Positions 32,325 to 42,400 of a DNA stretch of 64,000 bases are shown piece after piece. The stretch's first letter is position 1. Each line of letters begins with the position of its first letter. A program made the position numbers and the translations under genes. Source of the stretch: Rhipicephalus microplus (lineage: Eukaryota; Arthropoda; Arachnida; Ixodida; Ixodidae). The notes under the pieces are model-generated. The model ran no database searches and was not told the DNA's origin. It saw only the letters and a program-made list of their open reading frames with translations. Location: contig NW_027464588.1 in assembly GCF_043290135.1 (NCBI RefSeq), positions 3,299,501 to 3,363,500 on the forward strand, given 5' to 3'.

Positions 32325-32707
32325 TGGTAATTTTTTCATCCACTTTTCTTTCTTCCTATTTACATTCCACTGGTTCTAATAACTTCCCCTGTACATTCCT
32401 TGGCATTACTGTCTGTTATATCTCATTACTATTGTGTTAAAACACGGAAAAACGAGCCCTTAGGTATACACTTCTTTCCCTTATTTCATTGAACGAGGGT
32501 CTCGTACTGGCAGACTTGGTGTGTTTAGGTTGTATAAGAGGGACAATTAATCAGCTGCCCGCTCAAAATAAGTTCACGTGCTACGTGACGCCAAACATGC
32601 GCATAAGAGTGTTTCCACACTCGCCATTTGGCTTATAGATGGCGCTGACTGTCACTCCTACTTCTAAATTCACAGATAAACCCAAAAAAGTGGATGGAGG
32701 GAGGGCC

Positions 32708-32779
32708 GCTGTGATAGCTCAGTGGTTAGAGCATCGAACGCGTAATTTGAAGGTCGTAGGTTCGATTCCTGCTCACAGT
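32708..32779 (+). tRNA. tRNA-Thr(CGU)-like, right arm copy 12
   Basis: Anticodon stem has TTTGA for TTCGA, giving a G-U pair; other stems intact. Confidence 0.5.
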
Positions 32780-32936
32780 TGGTAATTTTTTCATCCACTT
32801 TTCTTTCTTCCTATTTACATTCCACTGGTTCTAATAACTTCCCCTGTACATTCCTCGGCATTACTGTCTGTTATATCTCATTAAAATTGTGTTAAAACAT
32901 GGAAAAACGAGCCCTTAGGTATACACTTCTTTCCCT

Positions 32937-32984
32937 AATATATATAAATATATATATATATATTTATATATATATATATATTAT
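32937..32984. repeat. (TA)n microsatellite
   Basis: Imperfect TA run with TAAATA/TTTATA interruptions, closing the tRNA-like array. Confidence 0.9.
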
Positions 32985-33239
32985 TGAGACATAACAGACA
33001 GTAATACCAAGGAGTGTACCAAGGGAGTGCCAAGAGAAGTACATCGAACGCGTTATTCGAAGGTCGTAGGTTCGATTCCTGCTCACGGCTGGCTAATTAT
33101 TCATCCACTTTTCTTCTTATTTACATTCCATTGGTTCTAATAACTTCCCCTGTACACTCCTTGGCATTACTGTCTGTTATATCTCATTAATATTGTGTTA
33201 GAACACGGAAAAACGAGCCCTTAGGTATACACTTCTTTC

Positions 33240-33242
<3 letters not shown>
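32985..33242 (+). repeat. Diverged array unit with inverted ends and half a tRNA
   Basis: Starts with GAGACATAACAGACAGTAAT and later carries the inverse, ATTACTGTCTGTTATATCTC, so about 39 bp at the two ends are inverted copies. Between them only the 3' half of the tRNA-like sequence remains (about 33041-33090, with anticodon loop CGCGTTA). It is more diverged than any unit of the arrays. Confidence 0.65.

Positions 33243-33272
<30 letters not shown>
33243..33272. repeat. (TA)n microsatellite
   Basis: About 15 TA units at the 3' end of the left Penelope-like element. Confidence 0.85.
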
Positions 33273-33275
<3 letters not shown>

Positions 33276-33352
33276 CTTGAAGGGAAGGCACGACAGGTCC
33301 GGGTATTTTCTATATTGAAATAACTTGCAGATAGCACATAAGAAAAGGATAG

Positions 33353-33404
33353 TATTTACTAACGTTTCGGCCGTGGCACGGCCTTCGTCAGAGTAAGTAA
33401 ATAT
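33353..33404 (-). ncRNA. Hammerhead ribozyme motif, left Penelope-like element
   Basis: Minus strand: stem I TTACT / AGTAA (5 bp, with two further pairs beyond a mismatch), core CTGACGA plus one extra A, stem II GGCCG/CGGCC with loop TGCCA, then GAAAC, GTT. Stem III is reduced to AC/GT without a loop, the minimal form reported for Penelope-like elements. Expected cleavage is after the last T of GTT at 33361. Confidence 0.7.
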
Positions 33405-33664
33405 GATACAATGCAGCCGCTTTTATAGGCTCACGTGATGAACTCTCGGTATAGCAGCTAGGACAATCAAAGTAAAAAAATGGTAATCTGTCAGAACCTT
33501 GTGTTGACATGACTGACATGTGAAGGGTGCATGAATATACAAGTCTCAAATTTCCTTGCGCATCGACACGCGGGGCACAGTATGGTTGGCAGGACATGCA
33601 AAAGAGCTCTGAAGTAAGGAAACGACGGTTGACTAATATACATTCTAATATACACTAAAATATT

Positions 33665-35157
33665 TTAGTAATCTAAGAAGTCGTGTTGTGATAGTGCGAG
33701 GCAGGTGAGCTTTCCTACGTTTTCATTGATACCTGAACGAATGGTGTTAAATTTATGGATCAAGAAGGATTCCCTCACTTCCCTATCGTGATTTGTCTTG
33801 AAACCGGACTGAATAATAGTGGCCCTAATTTTGTCGAAACCGTGGCCAGGCATACTGACGTGCTTCGACGGCGGTAGATTAGGGAGGCTTACGGCATGTG
33901 CACGGTGATTATTAAAACGAATTCTGAAACTTGTCTCTGTTTGACCTATGTACGGAGCTCCGCATGTTGAACACTCGAGAAGATAGATGACGTTTATACT
34001 ATCACACGTGTAGTTTCCATTTATCTTTAAAGAAAAACTGGACGATGTACTTAAAACTGTTTTAGATGTCGTCATGTGCGCGCACACTTTGCAACGTGGT
34101 TCGTTGCAGAGATGACAGCCTTCATGATGTGAACACGTGGTTTTAGATGAGGTTAGTAAATCACGAAGGTTCCGCGACCGCCGGTAGACCACGCGTGGTT
34201 GTTCTGTAAAGATTCCTTTTAGCCGCTCGCTCTGTATTAATATGTTGAAATGTTTCTTTAAGATATGGCTCACATTTGGAGCTGAGGCCGCATGTGTCAA
34301 AATTAGATTAGTCCGCGAACAGTCTTTGGTTCTTTTGTTAGTACTCAGCAGGTCTGAACGGTCAAGCTCTTCGGAACGCTTGATGGCGTCTGTGATTATG
34401 CTGGCCGGATAACTCTGTTTTTCGAGCGCGCTCTGAAGTTGTTCGCAGTGGCGGGAAAATTCGCTGCTATCGGAGCATATTCTTTTAAAACGGACTGCTT
34501 GGCTGTAGGGAATACTAGTTTTCTTGTGTTTCACGTGACTACTGCTAAAGTGAAGATATTGCTGCCTATCCGTGGGTTTTCTGTAAAGATTAGTTATCAG
34601 CTTCCCGTTACGTAGAGTGACCATGACATCAAGGAAGTTTATGTTCACAGGTGAATATGAGTGCGAAAAAGAAATCGCCGGATGGGCGTTGTTAAGATGT
34701 GCTATGAAAGAAAGAAGTTGCGATTCACTATGGTGCCAGATTAAGAAAATGTCGTCAATGAATCGCTTATAGTAAAATGGCTTATATTCACAATTTGCAA
34801 GAAATTTGTTTTCAAGGAGTCTCATAAATATGTTTGCGTAGTTTGGTCCGATTCTTGTGCCCATAGATGTACCGTTAACTTGAACATAATGTGTCCCATC
34901 AAATTCGAAATTGTTAAGTTCAAGAATGAGCTTAAGCAATGTAGCTAACGTAGATGCAGAAACTGGTTTGTTGGCGTCGCAATCGTTGTACGCGCAGGTA
35001 ACTGCCCCGATGCCATCTGAGTGAGGGATATTAGTATATAGTGACGCGACATCTAACGTAACGAGAAACGAATTTTGAGGAACCTGTAGGTCAAAAATAT
35101 CTGATAGAAAGTGATTGGTATCTTTAATGTAAGAAGAAAAGCTGGACGCTATCTCGA
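33665..35157 (-). CDS. Penelope-like RT - GIY-YIG endonuclease (5'-truncated, open)
   Basis: About 497 codons open from the truncation point to TAA. RT motif A reads LVTLDVASLYTNIPHSDGIG, with the SLYTNIP signature of Penelope-like RTs. The catalytic motif is RFIDDIFLIW, followed by NINFLDVMVTL and LYRKPTDRQQYLHF. C-terminally there is a Cys/His cluster (CSHHEGCHLCNEPRCKVCAH) and then the GIY-YIG domain with NVIYLLECSTCGAPYIGQTE, RIRFNNHRAH and EVRESFLIHKF. The Ser codon that is a stop in the right copy is intact here. No start codon is expected because the 5' end is missing. Confidence 0.85.
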
Positions 35158-37308
35158 GGACTTAATTTTTGCCCTGCAACAGGAGGCTATAGTGAATTTC
35201 AGTTGGTGAAGGATCTTCACAATTTCGAACGTAACATGCGCCTCCGTGAGTACTTTTATGATCGGTGCTCGGCTCACAATACCGATAGCTCATCATTGCC
35301 ATCTTACAAGCATTGGACACCCCCCTCCCAAAGAGACAAATGTCTGGACCTTTATATCAGAGCTGTACAACGCGATGTCATGCAGGCACATAAAGAACGT
35401 ACACCATTGCACCGCAACCTTACTGACAGAGAGCAACGAGCAATTGAATCCCTCGCTAGTCGTAATGACATAATTATAAAACCTGCAGATAAAGGAGGCG
35501 CCATTGTTGTAATGGACAGAAGCAAATATATCAGCGAAGGCCATAGGCAGCTCAGTGATGCATCATATTACAAGCGGCAAGATCATGACCCAACAAACGA
35601 GTTCAAAGATATTGTTCGTGATACTTTGACTGCGCTCTTCAATAATAAAGAAATGAGCTATGGCACTCTGAAATCCCTAATACCGTTGAACCCAATATCT
35701 GGCAGGTTTTACCTTCTTCCCAAAATTCATAAGAGAGATAATCCCGGTAGACCGATAATTTCTGGTATTGGAACAGTGACTGAGAACCTTTCCTGTTATG
35801 TAGACAGCCTCATCAACACCATTCCGTCCAGCTTTTCTTCTTACATTAAAGATACCAATCACTTTCTATCAGATATTTTTGACCTACAGGTTCCTCAAAA
35901 TTCGTTTCTCGTTACGTTAGATGTCACGTCACTATATACTAATATCCCTCACTGAGATGGCATCGGGGCAGTTATCTGCGCGTACAACGATTGCGACGCC
36001 AACAAACCAGTTTCTGCATCTACGTTAGCTACATTGCTTAAGCTCATTCTTAAACTTAACAATTTCGAATTTGATGGGACACATTATGTTCAAGTTAGCG
36101 GTACATCTATAGGCACAAAAATTGGACCAAACTACGCAAACATATTTATGGGACTCCTTGAAAACAAATTTCTTGCAAATTGTGAATATAAGCCATTTTA
36201 CTATAAGCGGTTCATTGACGACATTTTCTTAATCTGGCACCATAGTGAATCGCAACTTCTTTCTTTCATAGAACATCTTAACAACGCCCATCCGGCGATT
36301 TCTTTTTCGCACTCATATTCACCTGTGAACATAAACTTCCTTGATGTCATGGTCACTCTACGTAACGGGAAGCTGATAACTAATCTTTACAGAAAACCCA
36401 CGGATAGGCAGCAATATCTTCACTTTAGCAGTAGTCACGTGAAACACAAGAAAACTAGTATTCCCTACAGCCAAGCAGTCCGTTTTAAAAGAATATGCTC
36501 CGATAGCAGCGAATTTTCCCGCCACTGCGAACAACTTCAGAGCGCGCTCGAAAAACAGAGTTATCCGGCCAGCATAATCACAGACGCCATCAAACGTGCC
36601 GAAGAGCTTGACCGTTCAGACCTGCTGAGTACTAACAAAAGACCCAAAGACTGTTCGCGGACTAATTTAATTTTGACACATGCGGCCTCAGCTCCAAATG
36701 TGAACCATATCTTAAAGAAACATTTCAACATATTAATACAGAGCGAGCGGCTCAAAGGAATCTTTACAGAACAACCACGCGTGGTCTACCGGCGGTCGCG
36801 GAACCTTCGTGATTTACTAACCTCATCTAAAACCACGTGTTCACATCATGAAGGCTGTCATCCCTGCAACAAACCACGTTGCAAAGTGTGCGCGCACATG
36901 ACGACATCTAAAACAGTTTTAAGTACATCGTCCAGTTTTTCTTTAAAGATAAATGGAAACTACACGTGTGATAGTATAAACGTCATCTATCTTCTCGAGT
37001 GTTCAACATGCGGAGCTCAGTACATAGGTCAAACAGAGACAAGTTTCAGAATTTGTTTTAATAATCACCGTGCACATGCCGTAAGCCTCCCTAATCTACC
37101 GCTGTCGAAGCACGTCATTATGCCTGGCCACGGTTTCGACAAAATTAGGGCCACTATTATTCAGTCCGGATTCAAGACAAATCACGATAGGGAAGTGAGG
37201 GAATCCTTCTTGATCCATAAATTTAACACCATTCGTTCAGGTATCAATGAAAACGTAGGAAAGCTCACCTGCCTCGCACTATCACAACACGACTTCTTAG
37301 ATTACTAA
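35158..37308 (+). pseudogene. Penelope-like RT - GIY-YIG endonuclease with one stop codon
   Basis: A single frame of about 716 codons broken only by TGA at 35953-35955, where the left copy has TCA (Ser). N-terminal blocks: NFCPATGGYSEFQLVKDLH, then IIIKPADKGGAIVVMDRSKY and FYLLPKIHKRDNPGRPIISG (fingers), LVTLDVTSLYTNIPH (motif A), GTSIGTKIGPNYANIFMG (motif B), RFIDDIFLIW (catalytic). C-terminal: Cys/His cluster CSHHEGCHPCNKPRC and GIY-YIG with NVIYLLECSTCGAQYIGQTE. The protein would copy the RNA at a nick made by the GIY-YIG endonuclease. Group within the family (Poseidon/Neptune-like) is a guess. Confidence 0.85.
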
Positions 37309-37574
37309 AATATTTTAGTGTATATTAGAATGTATATTAGTCAACCGTCGTTTCCTTACTTCAGAGCTCTTTTGCATGTCCTGCCAACCATACTGTGCCC
37401 CGCGTGTCGATGCGCAAGGAAATTTGAGACTTGTATATTCATACACCCGTCACATGTCAGTCATGTCAACACAAGGTTCTGACAGATTACCATTTTTTTT
37501 ACTTTGATTGTCCTAGCTGCTATACCGAGGGTTCATCACGTGAGCCTATGAAAGCGGCTGCATTGTATCATACC

Positions 37575-37622
37575 TACTTACTCTGACGAAGGCCGTGCCA
37601 CGGCCGAAACGTTAGTAAATAC
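37575..37622 (+). ncRNA. Hammerhead ribozyme motif, right Penelope-like element
   Basis: Stem I TTACT (37578-37582) with AGTAA (37614-37618), core CTGACGA (37583-37589) plus an extra A, stem II GGCCG (37591-37595) and CGGCC (37601-37605), GAAAC (37606-37610), GTT (37611-37613). The core is identical to that at 33353-33404 on the minus strand. Confidence 0.7.
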
Positions 37623-37656
37623 TATCCTTTTCTTATGTGCTATCTGCAAGTTATTT

Positions 37657-37658
<2 letters not shown>

Positions 37659-37726
<68 letters not shown>
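37659..37726. repeat. (TA)n microsatellite at the 3' end of the right Penelope-like element
   Basis: About 34 TA units directly after TTATTTCAA, the same junction that precedes the extra 3' sequence of the left copy. Confidence 0.9.
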
Positions 37727-37728
<2 letters not shown>

Positions 37729-39186
37729 CATAGACGTTATTTTTCATAAATATATATAAAATATGGGACGAGAAAACCATCAGTTGATGGTGTGCGCTTG
37801 CCCTTGTCTTTTTCCCGTCCGTGTTTTCTACCGCGTAGTACACTCAGATCATTCATCACCAACTGGCTCAATCATCCACTTTGATTAGCTGAAGTTTAGG
37901 TTGTCATAAATGTCCTTGATGTGAATAGCCATTAGAATAAAGTGAGTGCTTGAAGTAGTTGTAGGCTATGTATTACGGTCCTAAACTGTTTGCTTTATTT
38001 GTGTCATTATTGCCCAGTTTATTACACACTTTAATAAATAACCTGAAAGAAAAAAAAATATAGATGCGTGGCTTTGTGGTAGATAGCCAAAGCGGAAAAC
38101 TGGGCCACTTTGTGACTCCCGATTGATTTATTCGCAGTGCTCACGGGCTATAGGTGCAAGCCGTGTGCTCCAAGACGGCTTCAGGATCAGGATGGCCAGC
38201 CCGCGAATTCGCATAATAAAAGTTAGGACGCATGGACGTACGCCCCAACGTAGATTCACCAGATGAACTCTTGATCGTAAAATGAATGTATATTGTGCCA
38301 AACAACATGAACTGCTAAATGCTCACTACCTCATTTTATTGTCGCTGTGTGGAGGGGGGTGGTGTCAGCTGCTTGACCGTGCAATAACGTTGCCTTGCGT
38401 ATAATTACCCTGTGACCAAGGACCGTACAAACCATATTATTCGTATGAACTGAATGGGACTTCGAGGTAGTATGGGCCAAACCTACCAGAAGGATTTACC
38501 ACAGTAGTAAGCCGCTAGCGATTAGCGCCATCGCGACTGCACGGGACCGAATGTTAACCTTAGCGATGGTTTGCAAAGATGTTACACCATCGTCATTACT
38601 TGCGCAGTGAGGAACATGGAGTTGGTACTTCGGAGCACAAGCATTTAACATCGCAAAAAAGTAGCGTTTTCATCATAGCCACGCTCAGACTCTAGCCATG
38701 CGAAATTCATAAAACTCGAATGATGGATGTGTCATCAGTGCGATAGAAATAATAATATCGAGAAGAAAACGCACGTACATTTTTCGCAACGTCGCAAAAT
38801 TTTTTAACCACGACGCCATTCAGAAACTACCGGTGAAGTTCACGATAAGTTAGCAGAAAGCTTTGGGTTGTAGTCATAACTGCACATTTCATCGCTCTAA
38901 CTATCCCGCTTCGCTGGTCGAGCTCGAGCGCGTTGGCGGCATGCGGTATTCCATTATCTCCGCAGTGATCACGCAACGTGCAGTGCACCAGAAAAACAAT
39001 GCTTTTATATCGACTTCGCTGAATGATACTAGATGTGTTATATTGAAACGTCCGCAAAGAAACGCTTGTATATAGAAGGACTGAAAGCCATAGGCCAGTT
39101 GGTGACAGTACTTGAACATATTTTAACACAGTGCACGACTACGCAAGGTACAAGAGTGATTTGTCCCTTGTGGTATTCTGACCGCG
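37727..39186. other. No recognised gene
   Basis: Mixed sequence. 37800-37880 (CCCGTCCGTGTTTTCTACCG and around) looks like part of a dispersed repeat flanking the Penelope-like element. AATAAA-type sequences occur near 37930 and 38032. No coding potential recognised. Confidence 0.4.
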
Positions 39187-39201
39187 TAATCGTGCCCCTT
39201 G

Positions 39202-39405
39202 CTGCTGACCCGCAGGGTGCGGGTTCGAATCCCGGATGCGGCGGCTGCATTTCCGATGGAGGCGGAAATGTTGTAGGCCCGTGTGCTCAGATTTGGGTGC
39301 ACGTTAAAGAACCCCAGGTGGTCTAAATTTCCGGAGCCCTCCACTACGGCGTCTCTCATAATCATATAGTGGTTTTGGGACGTTAAACCCTACATATCAA
39401 TCAAT
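39202..39405 (+). mobile_element. Ruka-like SINE, 5'-truncated, with 15-bp target duplication
   Basis: Perfect flanking copies of TAATCGTGCCCCTTG (39187-39201 and 39406-39420). The element begins inside the tRNA-related head (CTGCTGACCCGCAGG), keeps the B box GGGTTCGAATCCCGG, and has the same body as 20421-20662 on the other strand, ending TACATATCAATCAAT. The A box is missing. Confidence 0.85.
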
Positions 39406-39420
39406 TAATCGTGCCCCTTG

Positions 39421-42400
39421 TTAAAATATGTGAACATGTTCGGTCTTGCTAATTGAAGTACCACAGAGAAAATTGAAGAAATTTTCATTCTTGAAAAAGT
39501 ACAATGCCACTTTATTCTTAATACTGGCTTTCCTGTGCGTTGTTTTTTAAAGCAAAAGAATGTTACGTTTACTTCCTTATCAGATTAGCACATTTGTCCA
39601 AGCTTAGCAGTCTGTGCACGTTACAAGCTGTCGGTCTACGTTGATGTGTGCGCGCAATAATAAATAGCATGAAGTTACATTTCTCGGATCCTCTATACAA
39701 TAAATAATTTCATTTCTTGGGATAGGCGCAATGATAATGTAATTTTTCTTGCGTTGAACAAAATTTGAAGAAATTTTGTTCAGCCTTGTAAAAGACAACT
39801 GTACTTGCCAAAACATCGTCTCCAGCATCCACCCCCTGTTTACAAGTTTTTCATGGCTCCTCACAGTATAATGTTTACTAATAATTAGTAATCAATTCTG
39901 TCTATCGAAACCACCTTACGAAGTTGCTAGTCTAACGAAGAATTTATATTCACCAGCAAATATCCATAGGATGTAACGTTGTCCTAAACCCGACCTAAAG
40001 CAGCTTTTGCTAAAGCGACTTGGCAAAAAAGCAGCGATTTTCTTCTAAGTTGGCCGCAATAGATTTGAGCATGTGCTATGACACTACCACAGTGAAGAGT
40101 TTATGTGCCCTAGCTTTACTTTTATGGAGCTTCATGCTGTACGCCTGTTCAAAAGGACAATTGATGCGGCCTTTGGCAGTGTTCTTACATTACAGATGGT
40201 GGCAGAGGTGACAGTGGTTGCTTTTGTTATTTTTATTGCCTTATGCGATAGGAGGCACTGGTCACTCCTAGCCTTTTTTTAGCTTGGAATGCTCGCACAA
40301 TCGCTGTATTCATTCTCCTTGTCATCGCGTATTGGTAACTTGTCATAGCCTCATGTCTGCCTGGTCTGCATCACTTATACACGGTGTCCCTCCTCTATGT
40401 TAAATTTGTACTTACGAATTTCTTAGACACGAATGTCAGGCTAGAAGTACTGTTTGTTATTCCAGTTGGTCCATATTCTTGTGCAAGCCACACAGACAGG
40501 GTTGTTTTGCATGATGAAATATTGAGAGAAGGGGTTTAAGGGAGCTCAAACTTTCGACAGTTTATCCATCATATCCTGCATCGAAAATTATAGGCACACA
40601 CGCGTGGAGTGAGCTAGGCTCACATTGAGAGCATACTAACTAATCACAATCTGTAAACTTGCTCTCTCCTACTAGAAAGACAATAAAGCATCACTGACAC
40701 CTAATGAACCTGGTGATTTTATACAGAATGCATCAACGCATTCTCGAGCAGTTGTGTCCTTGCTTCTGCCGATAGTCTGAATATTATTCAGGCACAGCTA
40801 ATAAGTTTGAGAGTTGTAATGCATCAACAAATGTGCCCCATCTTTATTATTAAACAGCAAGTTTCTGTGCGTACTCATTCACGTATATTCTTGCCAGACC
40901 AACGTTAGCTTTTTGCCATAGGATAGTGGAAATTTATAAACAACCCTGTTGACATATTTTCTGTATTCCTTGGCGTGCCTCTTGTGGTACCCCCCTTGGA
41001 TGCTTTTAACAGATAATATACTAATAAACATGGAGAAGCTCAGACTATTTTCATGGCACAGAAAAAGAATTGGCACATCATCTCTGTTTGAAACAATTTT
41101 TAGGTAGTGTGCAGCTGAGTGCATATTCGTCAGGTCTCGATGTTCTGCGCTCTTGCTCTTCTCCAGTACTGTGGTGTTCTCTCTTGATATTCTGGTGGAG
41201 CGACTCAGCTACAGCATTAAGAAGCATGCGAAGGAAACCACAAACAACCAACAACCAATCCAATTGGTTTCGAAAAGTGTTTTGCATAACGTGTGAGCAC
41301 GACATTATACATGATTACTCTAGATATTGTTTAGCTATGGCCCTTTTCACAATTTAGGAATGCGTCAACTCATATGGAAGCAATTATTTTGTACACCTAA
41401 GCAAAGAAAGCCGACAGCCATGAAGACTTTGCGAGGTAATGCACCGAGCCAAAAACTCCAAAAAGGCACAAGCCTTCAACACATTTGTATACACAAATCC
41501 TTTTCACAGTCTGCGTAAGCTTGCTGAAGAATTGTTGACAGTGGACAAATATGTGACGGTGGTTAGCTGCTTTGAAATAATGAAAAAATGTCACCATATC
41601 GAAGATTTTTCAAAACCTCCCTCTAAATAAAATGTTGTTGCACCATAATAACGGTTCTTGTCAAACATAAGAAATCGCACAACAAAGGAGCGACAAAAGA
41701 AGCTATGCAAACGCCTTTTCTTTGAATATAAAATTTAATTTTAAAATTAATGAAGGTAACTTTACCATAAAACTTGAAAAGGCCAGAAAAGCTTATACTG
41801 CTATGCCCGCGGCATTCCTGAAGGCAACAACACCACTGTCGTTTTTGCTACTTCTTATTCAGGAAAACAATTCACCGTGCAGGTTGGAATAAAATAATTC
41901 CTCAACATCAATTTAGAACAAGTACCCTATCGAAAGATTCTTTGAAGAAAGTGGATGATGCATGGGAAATTCTCAGTTTAAAAAGGGTCTTTCATGGCAA
42001 CCGAGTCTAGCTGCTTCATTAAAACGGACTTATCACATGCCGCCAGATACCTCAATCACTCACAATCGTCCTGAATGAAACACCTGGCTTATGTGTCTCG
42101 GTCATAAAAACGAACAGAAAGGGTGTTGTTTTTGCTAGTTGCAGTATGCAATAGACTGTGCTTGTTGTGCAAGTTCCAAGCACTTACTCAGAGCCAGGGC
42201 CTTGCGTTTGAAAAATCGTTTTTTTTCAAAATTTGTTTTATTGTTTTCTTGTACAAGACACAAGAAACAAAAGGATGTTGGGGCTAAAGGCATATAGCCT
42301 GACAGAGGGCCCAACACCCTTGTACACAGTTCATTCATAAAAAAAATAAAAATCAGCTTTCGTGGCATCCAGACCTTCATGAACAAAAGAAGCAGCAGAG

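Larger units (their letters stand above)
27641..32936 (+). repeat. tRNA-bearing ~455-bp tandem array, right arm (twelve units, inverted)
   Basis: Twelve units spaced 454-455 bp apart with the tRNA-like gene on the plus strand, i.e. inverted relative to 25282-27640. Units are closely similar; shared private variants show a four-unit higher-order duplication. The arm ends in a (TA)n stretch at 32937. Confidence 0.95.
33273..35157 (-). mobile_element. Penelope-like element, left copy (5'-truncated, minus strand)
   Basis: Matches the right copy (35158-37658) in inverse orientation over RT from the palm onward, the GIY-YIG domain and ~330 bp of 3' region including a hammerhead motif. It starts at about 35157 within RT, so it is 5'-truncated. 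The 3' end has about 45 bp more than the right copy before its TA run. Head-to-head partial copies are a known outcome of Penelope-like insertion. Confidence 0.85.
35158..37658 (+). mobile_element. Penelope-like element, right copy (plus strand)
   Basis: Nearly complete coding region, 5'-truncated just before the NFCPATGGYSEFQL block, with full RT, GIY-YIG and a 3' region holding a hammerhead motif, ending at a (TA)n run. It lies head to head with the left copy with no spacer, and the two share very high identity. Confidence 0.85.

Noticed and set aside
25282..33090. CRISPR-like array
   Set aside because: The repeat units are ~455 bp, mostly identical, with tRNA-like cores and no short-repeat/variable-spacer layout; the genome is eukaryotic.
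41070..41640. Several overlapping open frames of 60-95 codons on both strands
   Set aside because: No motif, no splice context and frames on both strands of similar length; chance is the simplest explanation.
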